The notes beneath the pieces are model-generated. The model was not told where the DNA came from and made no database searches. It saw only the letters and a program-made list of their open reading frames with translations. Positions 1 to 11,300 of a stretch of 64,000 nucleotides of DNA are shown piece by piece. A program made the position numbers and the translations under genes. Within the stretch, counting starts at the first letter, position 1, and each line of letters starts with the position of its first letter. The stretch is from Paragordius varius (lineage: Eukaryota; Nematomorpha), in contig OZ176056.1 in NCBI GenBank assembly GCA_964247055.1, positions 9,486,001-9,550,000 of the forward strand, given 5' to 3'.

Positions 1-734
1 ACATGTCGATTGATGTATATAAAACTTATTAGTAGTCGTTTATAATCTCGTTTGTTGCATAATCATGTTAAAAAGTATTAGTCATTCATGATTAAATTTA
101 TCATTAATCTGATGGCCTATATTTACGCATATTTTCTTTTTATATATTCAAAGGCAAAACATATATTAATTACTTAAGTTTAATATAATTTAAATATCAA
201 TTATATGATAAATTTTGCCAAAATATTTTCGCACTAAGATTATACATAAACGAGTAAAAAGCATCTTCAATAATTAAAAAGTTTTTACTGTAATAACATT
301 ATATCATTGAAGATACACCGATGTTGTTCGCTTTAATTTTAGTGTCAAATTGTATATTCCATTTTTCATGAAAATACAACATTTCTTAAGCAATCAGAAC
401 ATGTTTTTCTCAAAGACAACATTGTTTTCAGCAAAAACAACAAATTTTTAAAATTAATTACAATTTTTTTTATTTTATGGCAATTTTTATTAGATCTATT
501 TAATTTTAGGCTAATGATTAATTAAATTTTAGCGTTATATTATAAATTTTATTGTTTTCTCATCAATATATGATTTAAATTGATTTTCAACTATGTTATT
601 TGCCCATAAATTGTATTTATTAATAATAATTATTTTTTTCTATAACATTTTTAGTTTCACCTAACCAAATAAAATTGTCAACATGAAAAAAATTATTTTT
701 GCTTGAAAAACGTTGTATCAAGGTGTATCAAGAA
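1..734. other. AT-rich flank, nothing recognised
   Basis: The left flank is uniformly AT-rich and stops occur in all frames. I see no gene, RNA gene or repeat shared with the rest of the window. The missing signal-peptide exon of the protease at 977 should lie here or left of the window, but no convincing candidate is visible. Confidence 0.5.
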
Positions 735-860
735 AAGGGTGAGCAGACCCACGTCGCCACTGTCCACAAAACACGTCCCTTGCTGCCCTTCCAAACACCA
801 GTCAATGGTGGTTCAGTGACAGCCGTCTAGTTGCGTCGGGGGTCGGGTTGACTTTTTGCT
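735..860. other. GC- and CpG-rich island
   Basis: About 125 bases are far richer in G+C and CpG than anything nearby. They contain an open stretch of roughly 45-50 codons (about 687-831, + strand) that ends in TAG. It has no start codon and no family I recognise. It ends about 115 bases before the first protease exon. It could be a promoter-proximal patch, an orphan exon or an old insertion. Confidence 0.4.
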
Positions 861-976
861 CGGAATATCGTGTTTGGTTAATGTTGTTCTTTGCATGAAC
901 ATGGGATTTGTTAAAACCGAATATCATTTAAAGTACTTTAAATCTTGTAATTGATTTAATCTTTATTGCAAAATAG

Positions 977-2456
977 GTGGCTATTCAGATTGTGGGATTC
1001 AGTTTGCAAGAATCAGTTCTCCTAATTGCAGCTCGTTGTCTCAACACATTGTTAATGGAAATAACGCTAATATACAAGCGTGGCCTTGGCAGGTATTGAT
1101 TAAAAATATTAAATTAATCTTTATAAAGAACCCTAAGAAGGCACTTGAAATTTCTATTTTTTATATCAACAATGATTTTACTTAGTTAACCTCATCACAA
1201 TCTTTATCCCATAAGCCAGATAAATTTATGTTTAAAAAAATATTGTTTAAGTTAACTCTTATGTCTTATATGGTAAAATATTTAATTTTCAACCAACCAT
1301 TTAAAGTTTAGGACTCATATATATTTAATTCAAAAATCTACCCTTATGCAGAGGCGTAGCCTGCGTTTCTGGCTCCCGAGCATAAATAAGTAATGGCGCT
1401 CCCTTCACCTCCATGCGACACCTTGCATTTTAAAAAAAATTATGAATTCAAACCTGGTCATGATCACTCATAATGAGTGATTTTTTACTGAAATTTAAAT
1501 TGATAACTTTTATAAACACCGATTTTTTTGTAATATGGCGCCCGGTGCATCAGCCCCCCTTTCCCCCACTAGCTACGTTTCTGTGGTTATGAGTTATTAA
1601 ATTAATATGAAACATAACAACAATTTTATATTGAATAGTTATATAAGCCATATCGAAAAAATCAGGAATCAAAAAATATTGTTTAATTATTTAAAAATTT
1701 AATGTTTTGTTCTCAAATTGTTAATATAACTATTTAATCATTTAGCTATTCCTCAAAATTGATCGTAAAAAAGATTGTGGAGCTGTGCTTATTCACCCCC
1801 GATTCGCTCTCACGGCTGCACATTGTGTGTGGGGAAAGTATGGCATATATATCTTTTTCCATTATATAGTAAAAATGGAAATTATAAGGACACGAAAAAC
1901 AGAGACAAAGAAAGGCTTTAAGCCTTGATTTAAGACTAAATTATCTTAAGTGTAGTAACACAATTAGGATACTTATTTTACATCCCACAACGATTACCCA
2001 TATACAGTAAAAAATGTTTTACGGACCAAAAGTAAAAATATTAAGACAAATTTTTTTTTAAAGACAACCATACTTTTTCAAACCTATTTATCCAATTAAA
2101 AATATTTAATAACACTCCTAAAATATGTGTATTGTATTACCAATATACATTATTCCTACTTTGGATTTTAAAACAATGCATATCTTAATAATATTAAGAT
2201 GTGTATTTTAGAAAAAAATATATGTCTTTATATTATTACCTTTTGTCAGTATAATTTCAATTTTTACTGTTATCTACAAAATTAACGTCATTTTTTACAA
2301 TTAATATGTTATATAAATGTATTGTGTCATTATCAATCTGTTTAGTGAAAGGAAAATTCAAGTGTATGGACACATAGAAAATTTATTCAATGTGGTATAT
2401 ATGGATCGTGGAGGATGGAAGTCCGGAGTCAATAACGTTCACTACAAAGATTTCAT
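977..2456 (+). CDS. Serine protease (chymotrypsin fold), N-terminal part only; likely truncated duplicate
   Basis: Three exons can be read: 977-1092 (cysteine-containing propeptide and activation region ending AWPWQ), 1746-1837 (the catalytic His in LTAAHC) and 2346-2456 (up to the residues before the Asp loop). Their phases (1, 0, 2, then 2) match exons 2-4 of the complete protease at 43854-52143. Identity to that gene is about 77% over exon 2 and 87% over exon 3. The expected activation bond Arg-Ile is His-Ile here (SQHIVNG against SQRIVHG), so activation would not be by a trypsin-like cut. No exon for the catalytic Asp or the GDSGGP loop is found to the right. Instead a family-D inverted-repeat element starts 38 bases after the last exon. 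The signal exon is also not seen. This is probably a truncated duplicate or pseudogene. A short non-catalytic product is the alternative. Confidence 0.75.
1349..1583. mobile_element. hAT-like nonautonomous element in a protease intron
   Basis: The ends are imperfect inverted repeats, CAGAGGCGTAGC on the left and, on the reverse strand at the right, CAGAAACGTAGC. The flanking 8-mers cccttatg and tggttatg share five bases, as expected of an old 8-bp target duplication. The interior holds GC-rich GGCGCCC-type patches also seen at 4934-4985. It has no coding capacity. Confidence 0.55.
2003..2272. mobile_element. MITE family A copy 1
   Basis: It has TACAGTAA at the left, ACTGTTA at the right and the family's inner palindromic motifs (AAGACAACCATACTTTTT and its complement, degraded). 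It lies in the intron between the second and third readable protease exons. Confidence 0.75.
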
Positions 2457-2493
2457 GTAAGTTCTCTCGATATTTTGGATGCTTATTTCATTT

Positions 2494-2753
2494 AATACAC
2501 CATTTACACCCCATTGACCCTAGTTTACGTGGACTCTTAAACATTTCACTATTCACCTTGAAATAAATTATGTTTAAAATCCAACTTTTGTTATAAAATA
2601 TTTCTATATGGCTTATTATACCATTTCTGTATTTTAATTTTTATTAAAATAAAGGTACTTCTATTTTTCAAAAATTTATTTATCTTTAGGGTGAATTCGC
2701 AATGTTCAAGGGGGAAATAGAAATGTTTAAGAAAAAAGTATGTAAATGGCATT
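2494..2753. mobile_element. Family D inverted-repeat element (copy 1)
   Basis: It starts with ACACCATTTACA and ends with TGTAAATGGC. The right arm carries degenerate GGTGAATTnnnAATGTTCAAG units, and the left arm holds the complements. It sits directly after the last readable exon of the truncated protease. Confidence 0.55.
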
Positions 2754-3067
2754 ACTTTTATTTCACTGCGTTAAATGTTTTTATCTATTAGCTTTTACTA
2801 CTTCGATACAGATTTAGGTAGGTAGTTGTACCAAGCATTTAAATAGATATGTTAACTATGAACGCCAACAAAATATGTAGCTAAAATATAATTGTGCATC
2901 ATAAATTATTTAAATTTGATAAAAATAAGATAAACAACTATCGCCTTCAAAACTAAAATATTTTTGCCCGTTTTTAATCACCAAGCTAAATATTTATTTA
3001 ATTTTAATATATCTTATTTTTTATATTGACTTCCGAACCTGAGTTTTACAACACTAAACATATCCCA

Positions 3068-3258
3068 TTTCCCAGTCTAAATAAACGTTTTCCCAGTCAA
3101 TCGAAACGTATTCCCAGTCAATCGAAACATTTTCCCAGTCAATCGAAACGTTTTCCCAGTCAATCGAAACGTTTTCCCAGTCAATCGAAACATTTTCCCA
3201 ATCAATCGAAACGTTTTCCCTGTCAATCGAAACATTTTCCCAGTCAATAAAAACGGTT
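3068..3258. repeat. 21-bp minisatellite
   Basis: There are about nine tandem copies of a 21-bp unit (AGTCAATCGAAACGTTTTCC plus C), differing by single substitutions. Because 21 is a multiple of three, open frames run through it on both strands. These are artefacts of the repeat. Variable copy number between individuals is expected. Confidence 0.9.
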
Positions 3259-3544
3259 TCATTTTTGATAATAAATATCAAAACAAGATACAACTTTTAA
3301 CCATTAGCGTAATTTTAGGATAATATTTTGCAAAATAACACAATTATTGAATGACAATTTTTCCTATGTATTCAACTACATAATCTTTAATGACTTATTT
3401 ATAAAAAGTTGAGCTATTACTATACAAATATACCCGAATAAATCAATCATTGTTTGATTTTACTAAAGAGACAAATTAAGATAATATATTAAAAAATGAT
3501 TTTCATTTATTGTGTAAGTTATAAAAAGATCACATATAAGGTAA

Positions 3545-4610
3545 ACCGGCTGCCGCCTTTACCCAATTTGTCATTATCTTTTCATAATAATTTCTGCTAT
3601 TATCCGATGTTATGGAGCCCGCTGCCAATTTTATAAGATTCAATAATTCCACATTCGCATTCATATTATTTAATATAATATTTTGTCGGACAAAATTTTT
3701 TGTATTTTTGAAAATGCCATTTCGATTGGGTTCAACATATAACTGTACGGTGACAGAAAATCAATTTTGTATTTGTATAAATCGGCTCTACCTTTTAATT
3801 CATTTTTTTATGAATCCGTGCATTGTCCATAATAAAATGATATAGAATATCGTCCCTCTTTAAATATTCACAAAGTTCATCAAAAAAACTTGTAAAGCGT
3901 TGGGTGACTGTTCTTTGGCTTTCTATTTCGTAATAAACCATAGCTCTTAATGACAGAGCTCCAATAAAAGTGATGTTTCTGCCTTTTACGCTAGGCACCA
4001 CAATATTGGCTCTCGTGCCACTTTTGGATCGACCTTGGCTTCTTCTAATATGGTTATTATAACCGCATTCATCCAAATAAATAATATTTGTTAAGTCATC
4101 GGAGAAAGATTGTGAAAACCATATTGCGCATTTTTTCCTTAAATCTATTATTTGAGGATCATTGACTTTTTCATTAAGATGATGGGCTAATTTCAAAGTT
4201 ATTTTTGAATATTTGATTACTCGGTCTATAGAGGATTTAGATAATTTTATTTTTTTTTCATCTTCCAAAAATTTTTTTTAACTGGTTAATTGTTAATGAC
4301 GGCTGATAAGTTAGTTTATTATCTATGAAATGCATAATATCTTCCGTAATTTATTTGTTTTTAGTCCCTCCACGAGTTAGAATTTCTGAAACTATTGTTT
4401 TTTTCATATTTATACATAATTTGACGAGCAGTATTATAGTTTATATCTAAATCCTTTGATACATCCACACTCCATTCTCCATCAAAAAAAACTTGTTTTA
4501 CTAATTGTTTTCTATCTTGTTGAGATATAACTAAATACAATTTTTTTAAATCATTATTGTTATTGTTATAAGTGACAATATATAATTTTTATATCACAGT
4601 AGCGTATGGC
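3545..4610 (-). mobile_element. Tc1/mariner-type transposase, decayed copy
   Basis: Read leftwards, a helix-turn-helix region (about 4380-4590, with VDVSKDLDINYNTARQ) precedes a DDE domain. The catalytic Asp lies in IIYLDECGYNN, the second in FIMDNARIHKK (about 3800-3835) and the third acid in YMLNPIE (about 3720-3745). The second and third are about 35 residues apart, as in mariner-type DD34-36E enzymes. The longest open piece is 3795-4268. A TAA between the two domains and frame changes near 4270 and after 3800 break the gene. Continuing frame to about 3545 gives a plausible C-terminus. No terminal inverted repeats could be found, so the element ends are uncertain. It does not share the family-A MITE tips. 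Confidence 0.8.
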
Positions 4611-4624
4611 ATAAAACATTGTTA

Positions 4625-5684
4625 GAGCAAAATAGAATAAAAAAACACTTTTTTTAAGAAAAGGGGGATATTATGGATAGTTTATTTAAAATTAAGGGAT
4701 CTTGATATATGTAAAATGTGCTTTAGGATTTTTAAATTGCGATAGAAAAATGTAAAAATAAAATAATATTGAAACATAATTTCTCAGATTTTTGACAAAT
4801 AATTATATTTTCATTTTATGGTAATAAGGTGAATTATAGAGTATGTATTTAAGGGATTATTACCTAAACTAAAAAATTTCACTTGAAAGTTCTTATTATT
4901 TTTGCATTATTAAAATTTAATTTTAAAAAATCATTTAGGCGCCCCTAAATAACGGCGCCCGGGGCATGATGCACCCCCTTGTGATATGCTTAGGAAAAGG
5001 GAAATAGCCATAATCCATGGCTTTTATATTTTTACTTCAAAACATAATATCTCTTTAATACAATCTTTAAATAACAAAACAAAAACTATAGCATCCATAT
5101 TCAATTACCGATAACTGATAAGTTTTGAATTGCAATTATTCATAATTTGATTTATATTTTTATAAAAAAATGTTATGATCATATTGATGAAAAGTCAGGA
5201 ATTAATCGGAAAATTTTTGAGGAATTCACCCGGTTAGTGCACCACTTTCTTAAGAACCACCAAATTTTGGTTTTGAAATTTTAAAAATTACCAATATTCA
5301 GGTTTCCCTTTTTCGACCCGGCTAACCTTTTGTCCTATAACTAGCAATCAATTTCTCGTCAGAAACATGTATTGATGATTCCGCTTTTGGGGTTAAGTGA
5401 AACATATTTTATAATTAGTTAATAAAAATTAAGTGCATATTTAAAAAATAGATACAATAGAAACGCGTAGCGAATATTTTTTTTCAGTAAAAATAATATA
5501 ATTTTTTACATTTTTTCCGAGGGTCCTTGAACTAATTGAATTCAAAAACTTGCTATTATGCAGATAAAATTATAAACGACCTAGATATCGTATATGATAC
5601 CAAATACATCGAAGTTTCAAAATGTTTTATTCCTATACATAATTGGACGAAATACAGTAAATTTTTTTATATCGAATATATCTA
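4625..5684. other. Gene-free stretch with a GC-rich hAT-like scrap
   Basis: Only one scrap is recognisable. About 4934-4985 carries GGCGCCC and GCACCCCCTT motifs like those inside the element at 1349-1583. The rest is AT-rich with stops in all frames. Confidence 0.4.
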
Positions 5685-7012
5685 TATATTTATAAAAATG
5701 GAAAGTGATTGCTTTGTGATCTGTTTCCGGAAATCCAGTGGACCCATTCATATCCGGATATTAAAAAATATAATTATTAATGAATGCCCCGACAATAGCT
5801 TCGCCTTTTTTGATTTAGGTCCTCAGTTCGGGCCCATTCCGTGTAAAAAACGGCTTTTTGAAAACACAAGTCCACATAAATTGTGTCTTTGATACAATTC
5901 TCCGGAAAACGTGATGGATCAGTCGATTTCAAATATAATTTTTTTACTTATTTTCGATTGCGCCGAACATATGCGGCTCGCTTTTTTAATTTAGGCCCTC
6001 TTTTTACACGCTCTATCCCTAAAATATCATTTTTTCAAAAAAATTAAGCTCACAATAATATTTTTTGAATCTATTTTTCCTAGGGTATGAGATCGTAAAA
6101 ATTAAATAAAAATTCCAGGTATTCTCTGTTTAAAGGCAAAAATTTAAGTCAAGCGTTTCTTTGATGATAGCTGCGGGGTAAGGATATACCCGCAAAAAAC
6201 TGACCCGTCATATCAATATAGCATGCCTTTGAGGCTAAATTTCAGAAAACCTATCAGGCTTATGAGTTCAATAGCTGCTTTAAGTATTACCCGTGTTTAG
6301 TAGTTAATTTTCAGAAAACTTATCAGGCCATAAGTTTTATAAGGGCCTGAAATATTACCCGTAGAAAGGCTAAAATTTAATTCTAGCGTTTTTTTAATTA
6401 GCGGTTAAATAGGCCCCTTACGCCCTAAAAAATGCGCTATCATTGAACTATTATTTAGTTTTAAAACCATTTTTCCATAAACTATTAAGAACATATAGAA
6501 TGAATAATGATTCCAAGTGTACCCATAAAAAGGCAATAAATATTATCGAAACGGCTTTTTGATATTGGCCTCTACGTAGGGGGCTACCCGCCTAAAAGTG
6601 CGTCCCTATATTGATACAACATGTTGGAGCCAAATTTCAGAAACCTATGAGACTATGTAAATTCAATAAGATATAAGGGGACCTGAAAAAATAGCCGCCA
6701 TAGAACAATAATTAGTTTTAAAGCAATATTCCAAGAACCTATAGGAACATATGTATAATTCTAGATATTCCCATATAAAAACAAAAATTTTGTGGCGGTT
6801 TTTTATACCTGACTCTAAGAAGCTATTTGCCAAAAACTGCGCCACTATATGGAAATGTGTTGTTTTGGAATTAAAGAAAACTTATGCCATATGAGCTCAT
6901 TTAAAGTTCGAAATATTACCTGTAATAGGTAAAATTTGGGGCCTTTATGCCCTAAAAATACGCCATCATATAACGATTATTTATTGTTGGTGTATTTTTT
7001 CGAATAATCAAA
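5685..7012. repeat. Low-copy dispersed repeat, family B (longer copy)
   Basis: The left part (5685-5920) matches 27945-28160 closely, including the shared TTATAAAAATGGAAAGTG opening. The right part (about 6180-7012) is made of irregular degenerate units of roughly 70-320 bp. Each contains variants of AAATTTCAGAAAACCTATCA, AAATATTACCCGTA and GCGCCACCAT. Short open frames inside it (such as 5536-5892) overlap the repeat and are not credible genes. A further small fragment lies at about 8883-8965. The type of element is unknown. Confidence 0.7.
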
Positions 7013-7837
7013 GAGATGGTTTCAAAAGTGATTCAAAATATATTCCCAATAAAAGAATATAATTCGGCGCTTTTTCATATAGGTCTATGGGTAGGGGTTT
7101 ACCGGTTTAAAACTAAACCATATTCAGTGTACAACATTGAAAATCACGAAACACTGCATAAAAAAGTTATGGATTGTTATTTATTATTTTTTCTGGTTGT
7201 CATCTACTTTTTTTCCATTTTCAAAACAAAGAACAACTATACAAATAAGTGATGATCAACAGAGAAAACTTTTTTATTCTCTCGCAATAATTTACGATTG
7301 CTACCAAACTGTTATAGAAATTACCAAGCGTAACTCAAAACCTTTAACAATCTATGTTAAAGTTAAGACTAATAATATCTTTTTTTTCATTTTTAACTAA
7401 TAATTTATAAATACTAGCTAAATTATTTATTTAAATAGTAAATTCATAACCTTAAATCAAAATAATACTAGCTTCGAGTTCATAATGAAGGAAAAAATTA
7501 TTTTCTAATACTTTTAATACATTTAAAAATATTCTATCTGATGAACACACTCGTTTCAAAAGAATTGCATTAGTTTGTTGTAAATTTAAATTTTGATAAT
7601 ATTCGGAGTGTTATACACTTATAACAAATAATAATATTTTTAGTATATAGATATTAATAAATATAATTAATTTAAATAAATATATAAATGCTTCATATTC
7701 TATTTATAGATAATTATCTAATAAAGAATGTTCCTCCTATTTTTCAAAAATGCCATATTCACCGAATCCGCCAATTGATAAAGGAAAATTTAAAATTTAG
7801 TTATATACAATGAGCAAAGTTATAATTGTTGTAAAAT
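7013..7837. other. Gene-free AT-rich stretch
   Basis: No gene, no repeat arm and no splice-flanked open segment could be supported here. Confidence 0.4.
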
Positions 7838-8080
7838 GGACTATTTTTCTAAAATAAACGCAAAAATGCCGAGTCGCGAATAATTTGAATATATGCTAGT
7901 ACCAGCCAAATATATTATAAACAATCAACACTTTTTACATTTTATTTTCAGCAAGGGTTGAAGCGTTTAATACTATTTTTAGGCATGATGGAAACGGTAT
8001 AAAAACGTTTTTAGATTAAAACCTTTTTTACATAAATAAATCATTAGAAACATTTCTATTGCTTAACAATTTTAATTTGG
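7838..8080. repeat. Family G repeat fragment
   Basis: It shares AAATAAACGCAAAAATGCC and the core with GGTATAAAAACG followed by AACATTTCTATTGCT with the palindromic element at 38944-39872 and the copy at 14115-14515. Confidence 0.5.
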
Positions 8081-8296
8081 TTCGTTTACTTTCAAGTTTA
8101 ATTAATTTATAAAAAACACAAATTTATATTTGACATAAATTATAAGACCAACAAATATTTTAAAATCCAAATTCTGATGTGAGATAGAAATGTTTATATC
8201 ATTATAAAATAAAAAAAGTGATTTTGTATTCTCTATTTAAGTGATACTATTAGAAGCCGTAGTTCATGGACTTTTAACCATTATTATAATTTTTAG

Positions 8297-8393
8297 TGAT
8301 TCCAATGTTGTTCCAGAACGAAACGTAACGCCCATTGATTTTAAATTTGTTGATCCACAAAAATTTGCAAATTCCTTCACAGATAACGATTAG
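8297..8393 (+). CDS. Orphan terminal exon, protein unknown
   Basis: A clean acceptor (TATAATTTTTAG) is followed by an open segment of 31 codons ending in TAG. It reads DSNVVPERNVTPIDFKF and then about 14 more mostly polar residues. Composition is protein-like and less AT-biased than the flanks, which argues for a real last exon. No upstream partner exon could be assigned. The sequence to the left is family-G and family-B repeat, so the rest of the gene may have been separated by insertions or may be far upstream. I do not recognise the protein. Confidence 0.35.
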
Positions 8394-8965
8394 AAAGACT
8401 ACTCACAAACTTTTCATTTAAAGAAGGAATATTGCAATGATTACCACAAAGCCTAAACATCAATCTTTGATTTTTATTGATTCATTTCTGATGTAATAAT
8501 TATAACTTTTTTTACATGCTTTTTTTGTTGATTAATGTCAGTTCTGAAAGGATTATCTAAATCCATAATTTAGCTATATATAATTAATCAAAATTTTCTG
8601 CAAAATGTTATTAATATTGTATTATAGCGGTTTTATTTTACAAATTTAACAACTTTGCAAATAAATAGAGCTAATAATAATAATACATATTCATAAGGTT
8701 TCTCTCTGAGTGTGTTTCTTTAATCACCTTTTAATCCTTAAAACACTTCCAGTTGATCCTTGAACATTTTATATTTTCCTTAAACTGTTTTAATTAATTT
8801 GTATATTTTATCAATCAAACCAATTATACATTAAATTTGTATTTTAAACGTTATTCTCCAATTAACATCTAGTAAACATGTCAGGTAATATGACTTAAAT
8901 AGAACTTAAAATATAATCCGTAAAAAGGCAAAAACTTAGCTCGTGCGATTTTTCAAATTTGCCCT

Positions 8966-9591
8966 TGCTTTTTTTGATAATATTATTATCAAAATTATTA
9001 TACTTAGTGGATACTAAAATGCTGTAATTTTATTACATAATCGTTAAAAAGATCGTATATACATTATTTAATTTTGGTCATGCCTCTAAAAGAAAATAAA
9101 TTAATACTGAAGAGATAATAATTTTTTGAAAAACAAAAAGCTTTAAAATTTATATTGGCTAATATATAATAAATATTTAGTTATAGACCAGTTTTAGATA
9201 ATTTTTAGATGGAAAACACAAGGCTGTGTGAATCACGTTTTCCATTATATTCTTATAAAATCACACATATTACATTTTAAGTCAATTGATTACAATAGTA
9301 GGCTTTTTAACCTAGTAAATTGTTAATCAAAAATGGGCTAATTAAGAATTTAAGGCAAAATTGAAAAGTATTTGTTAGGAAATTTTTACTTTTAAGATCC
9401 TTTAAAATAAGCCTACAATTATTATTATTATATTATACATATTTAATTCGTTTTAATGATTTATATTCACCAATTTTAATGAACACTAAAGATTATAATT
9501 CAAAATATTTTGCCGTGTTCATAACCTTTAATTTTCGCGGTTTTATTTATTTAGATGGTTGAACAATAAAAATTGCCCCTATAACCAGTTA
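8966..9591. other. Gene-free AT-rich stretch
   Basis: Nothing recognisable is present. Stops occur in all frames. Confidence 0.4.
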
Positions 9592-9706
9592 TCATATAGT
9601 AATGGATAGGTGGTGTTCAATAATAACCTCGCTCCATTTCGATTTGCAGTTTTTCCACCCCGTGTGTAATTGGATCTTTTCAATGGCATCATCATTCATA
9701 TACCTC
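9592..9706 (-). CDS. Possible terminal exon, protein unknown
   Basis: On the reverse strand an acceptor (TTTGTTTAG) is followed by an open segment of 37 codons ending in TGA. It has protein-like content (IEKIQLHTGWKNCKSKWSEV). It would be the last exon of a leftward gene, but its upstream exons would have to lie beyond the CAP gene start at 9955 or in the 250-base gap. None could be joined in phase. It could be an isolated remnant. Confidence 0.22.
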
Positions 9707-9954
9707 CTAAACAAATATATATTATAGGTCAATTTTAAAAAATTTTGTTCATTTTTGTAATTATACACAAAAAATATTTGAGTCATCTAACCTCCATTTT
9801 CAAAAAAATGGGGAAATAGTTTTTCCACCTGAATAACCAAAGGAATATCAAATTTTCTACTAATTACTAGTAGGAATTTTTGAAATATATATATACTTAT
9901 ATACTACGAAATTTCATTTAATATAATTTTTGGAAAAACTTTTTCGAATTTAAA

Positions 9955-11268
9955 ATGATTAAATTTGCGCTACCATTTTTAAGTATTCTCATATGCCTAG
10001 TATTCAGCCATTTTGTCGGTTAGTATTAAATTTAGATGAAAAATATACGGATAAAACGTAAAAATATAAAGACAAAATTTTTTTTTAAAAAAAATAACCA
10101 TACTTTTTTAATCTTGTTTTTTCGATTATAACTTATTATTTAATATTGCAGTGTGAAATAAAGATATATATAATTAACAATCAATTTTATATTTTACAAT
10201 CAAATTAAATACCTTTTAGAAGAAATTTTAAGGTTTGAATAAGTCTGGTTGTGTTGAAAAAAATATTTGTCTTTATAATTTTGCGTTTTCCGTATTTTTA
10301 TTTTTACTGTAAAAGTATATATATGATTTCGTGGTTAATACCATTTCTATAAACTCATCAATTATTTTTGAATAACTCAAAATTTAAAAAGAATTTTAAA
10401 GCATTTAAAACATTTACGACAAAATCCTGATATTTGATATAAATTCATTAATTATTTTCCCTCAAAAAAGTATATTAAACATTGACAAATAATTTAAAAA
10501 ATGAAAAAAAAATACATTTAAATTAAAGATCAATATGCTCATAATAAACGTTTCGTTCAAAACATGTTAATATATCCTTTCAATAATTGATTATTGATAA
10601 AAAATTGTTTAATATAAAAGATAAAATGTTGAATATGAACGGAAAAGGGTTGAAGTCGGTAACATTTCTATTTTATACCAAAGCTTTGAGCTATTGAATG
10701 ACATATATAATATATATATATTGTACTTGGACATATATGTACCTTTTTACCGCAAAAGTCCTGATATTATTTTTAAGCTAAAATTTTAATAAACTAATAT
10801 ATCAATTTTAAAATGTTTATTACAAGATGCTGATATTCCGGACGCTGCTATGCAACAACTTATTTTGAAATTGCACAATGATGAACGCAACAGCCTTAAT
10901 GCCAAAATGATGATGAAATTAGTATTATATATATAATACCATTTACAGTACAAATTTAATCTTGAACATTATTCACCCTCGAATCAAATTCACCCTAAAT
11001 ATATATTATGTATTTTCGGGCGACTAATAAACCCCTCATTAATATGAAAGATATCTTAATGGCATTTATTATTTTCCAGTATATTATTTTAGTTTTAAAC
11101 AAATAAAGATGTAAAAAATATAGATAATTTTTAATCCTAAAAAACACTTTTTATTTTAGGGTGAATTTGAATTATTCAATGGATTAATTTTGAATTACTC
11201 GAAGGTGAATTTGAATTGTTCAAGGGTTAATTTGAATGTGAATTTAAATTGTTTGATGGTGAATTTGA

Positions 11269-11300
<32 letters not shown>

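Noticed and set aside
3026-3293. Open frames on both strands with FPSQSKR-type repeats
   Set aside because: They are translations of the 21-bp minisatellite. All frames stay open because the unit is a multiple of three.
5536-5892. 118-codon open frame
   Set aside because: More than half lies in the family B repeat. The second repeat copy does not preserve the frame.
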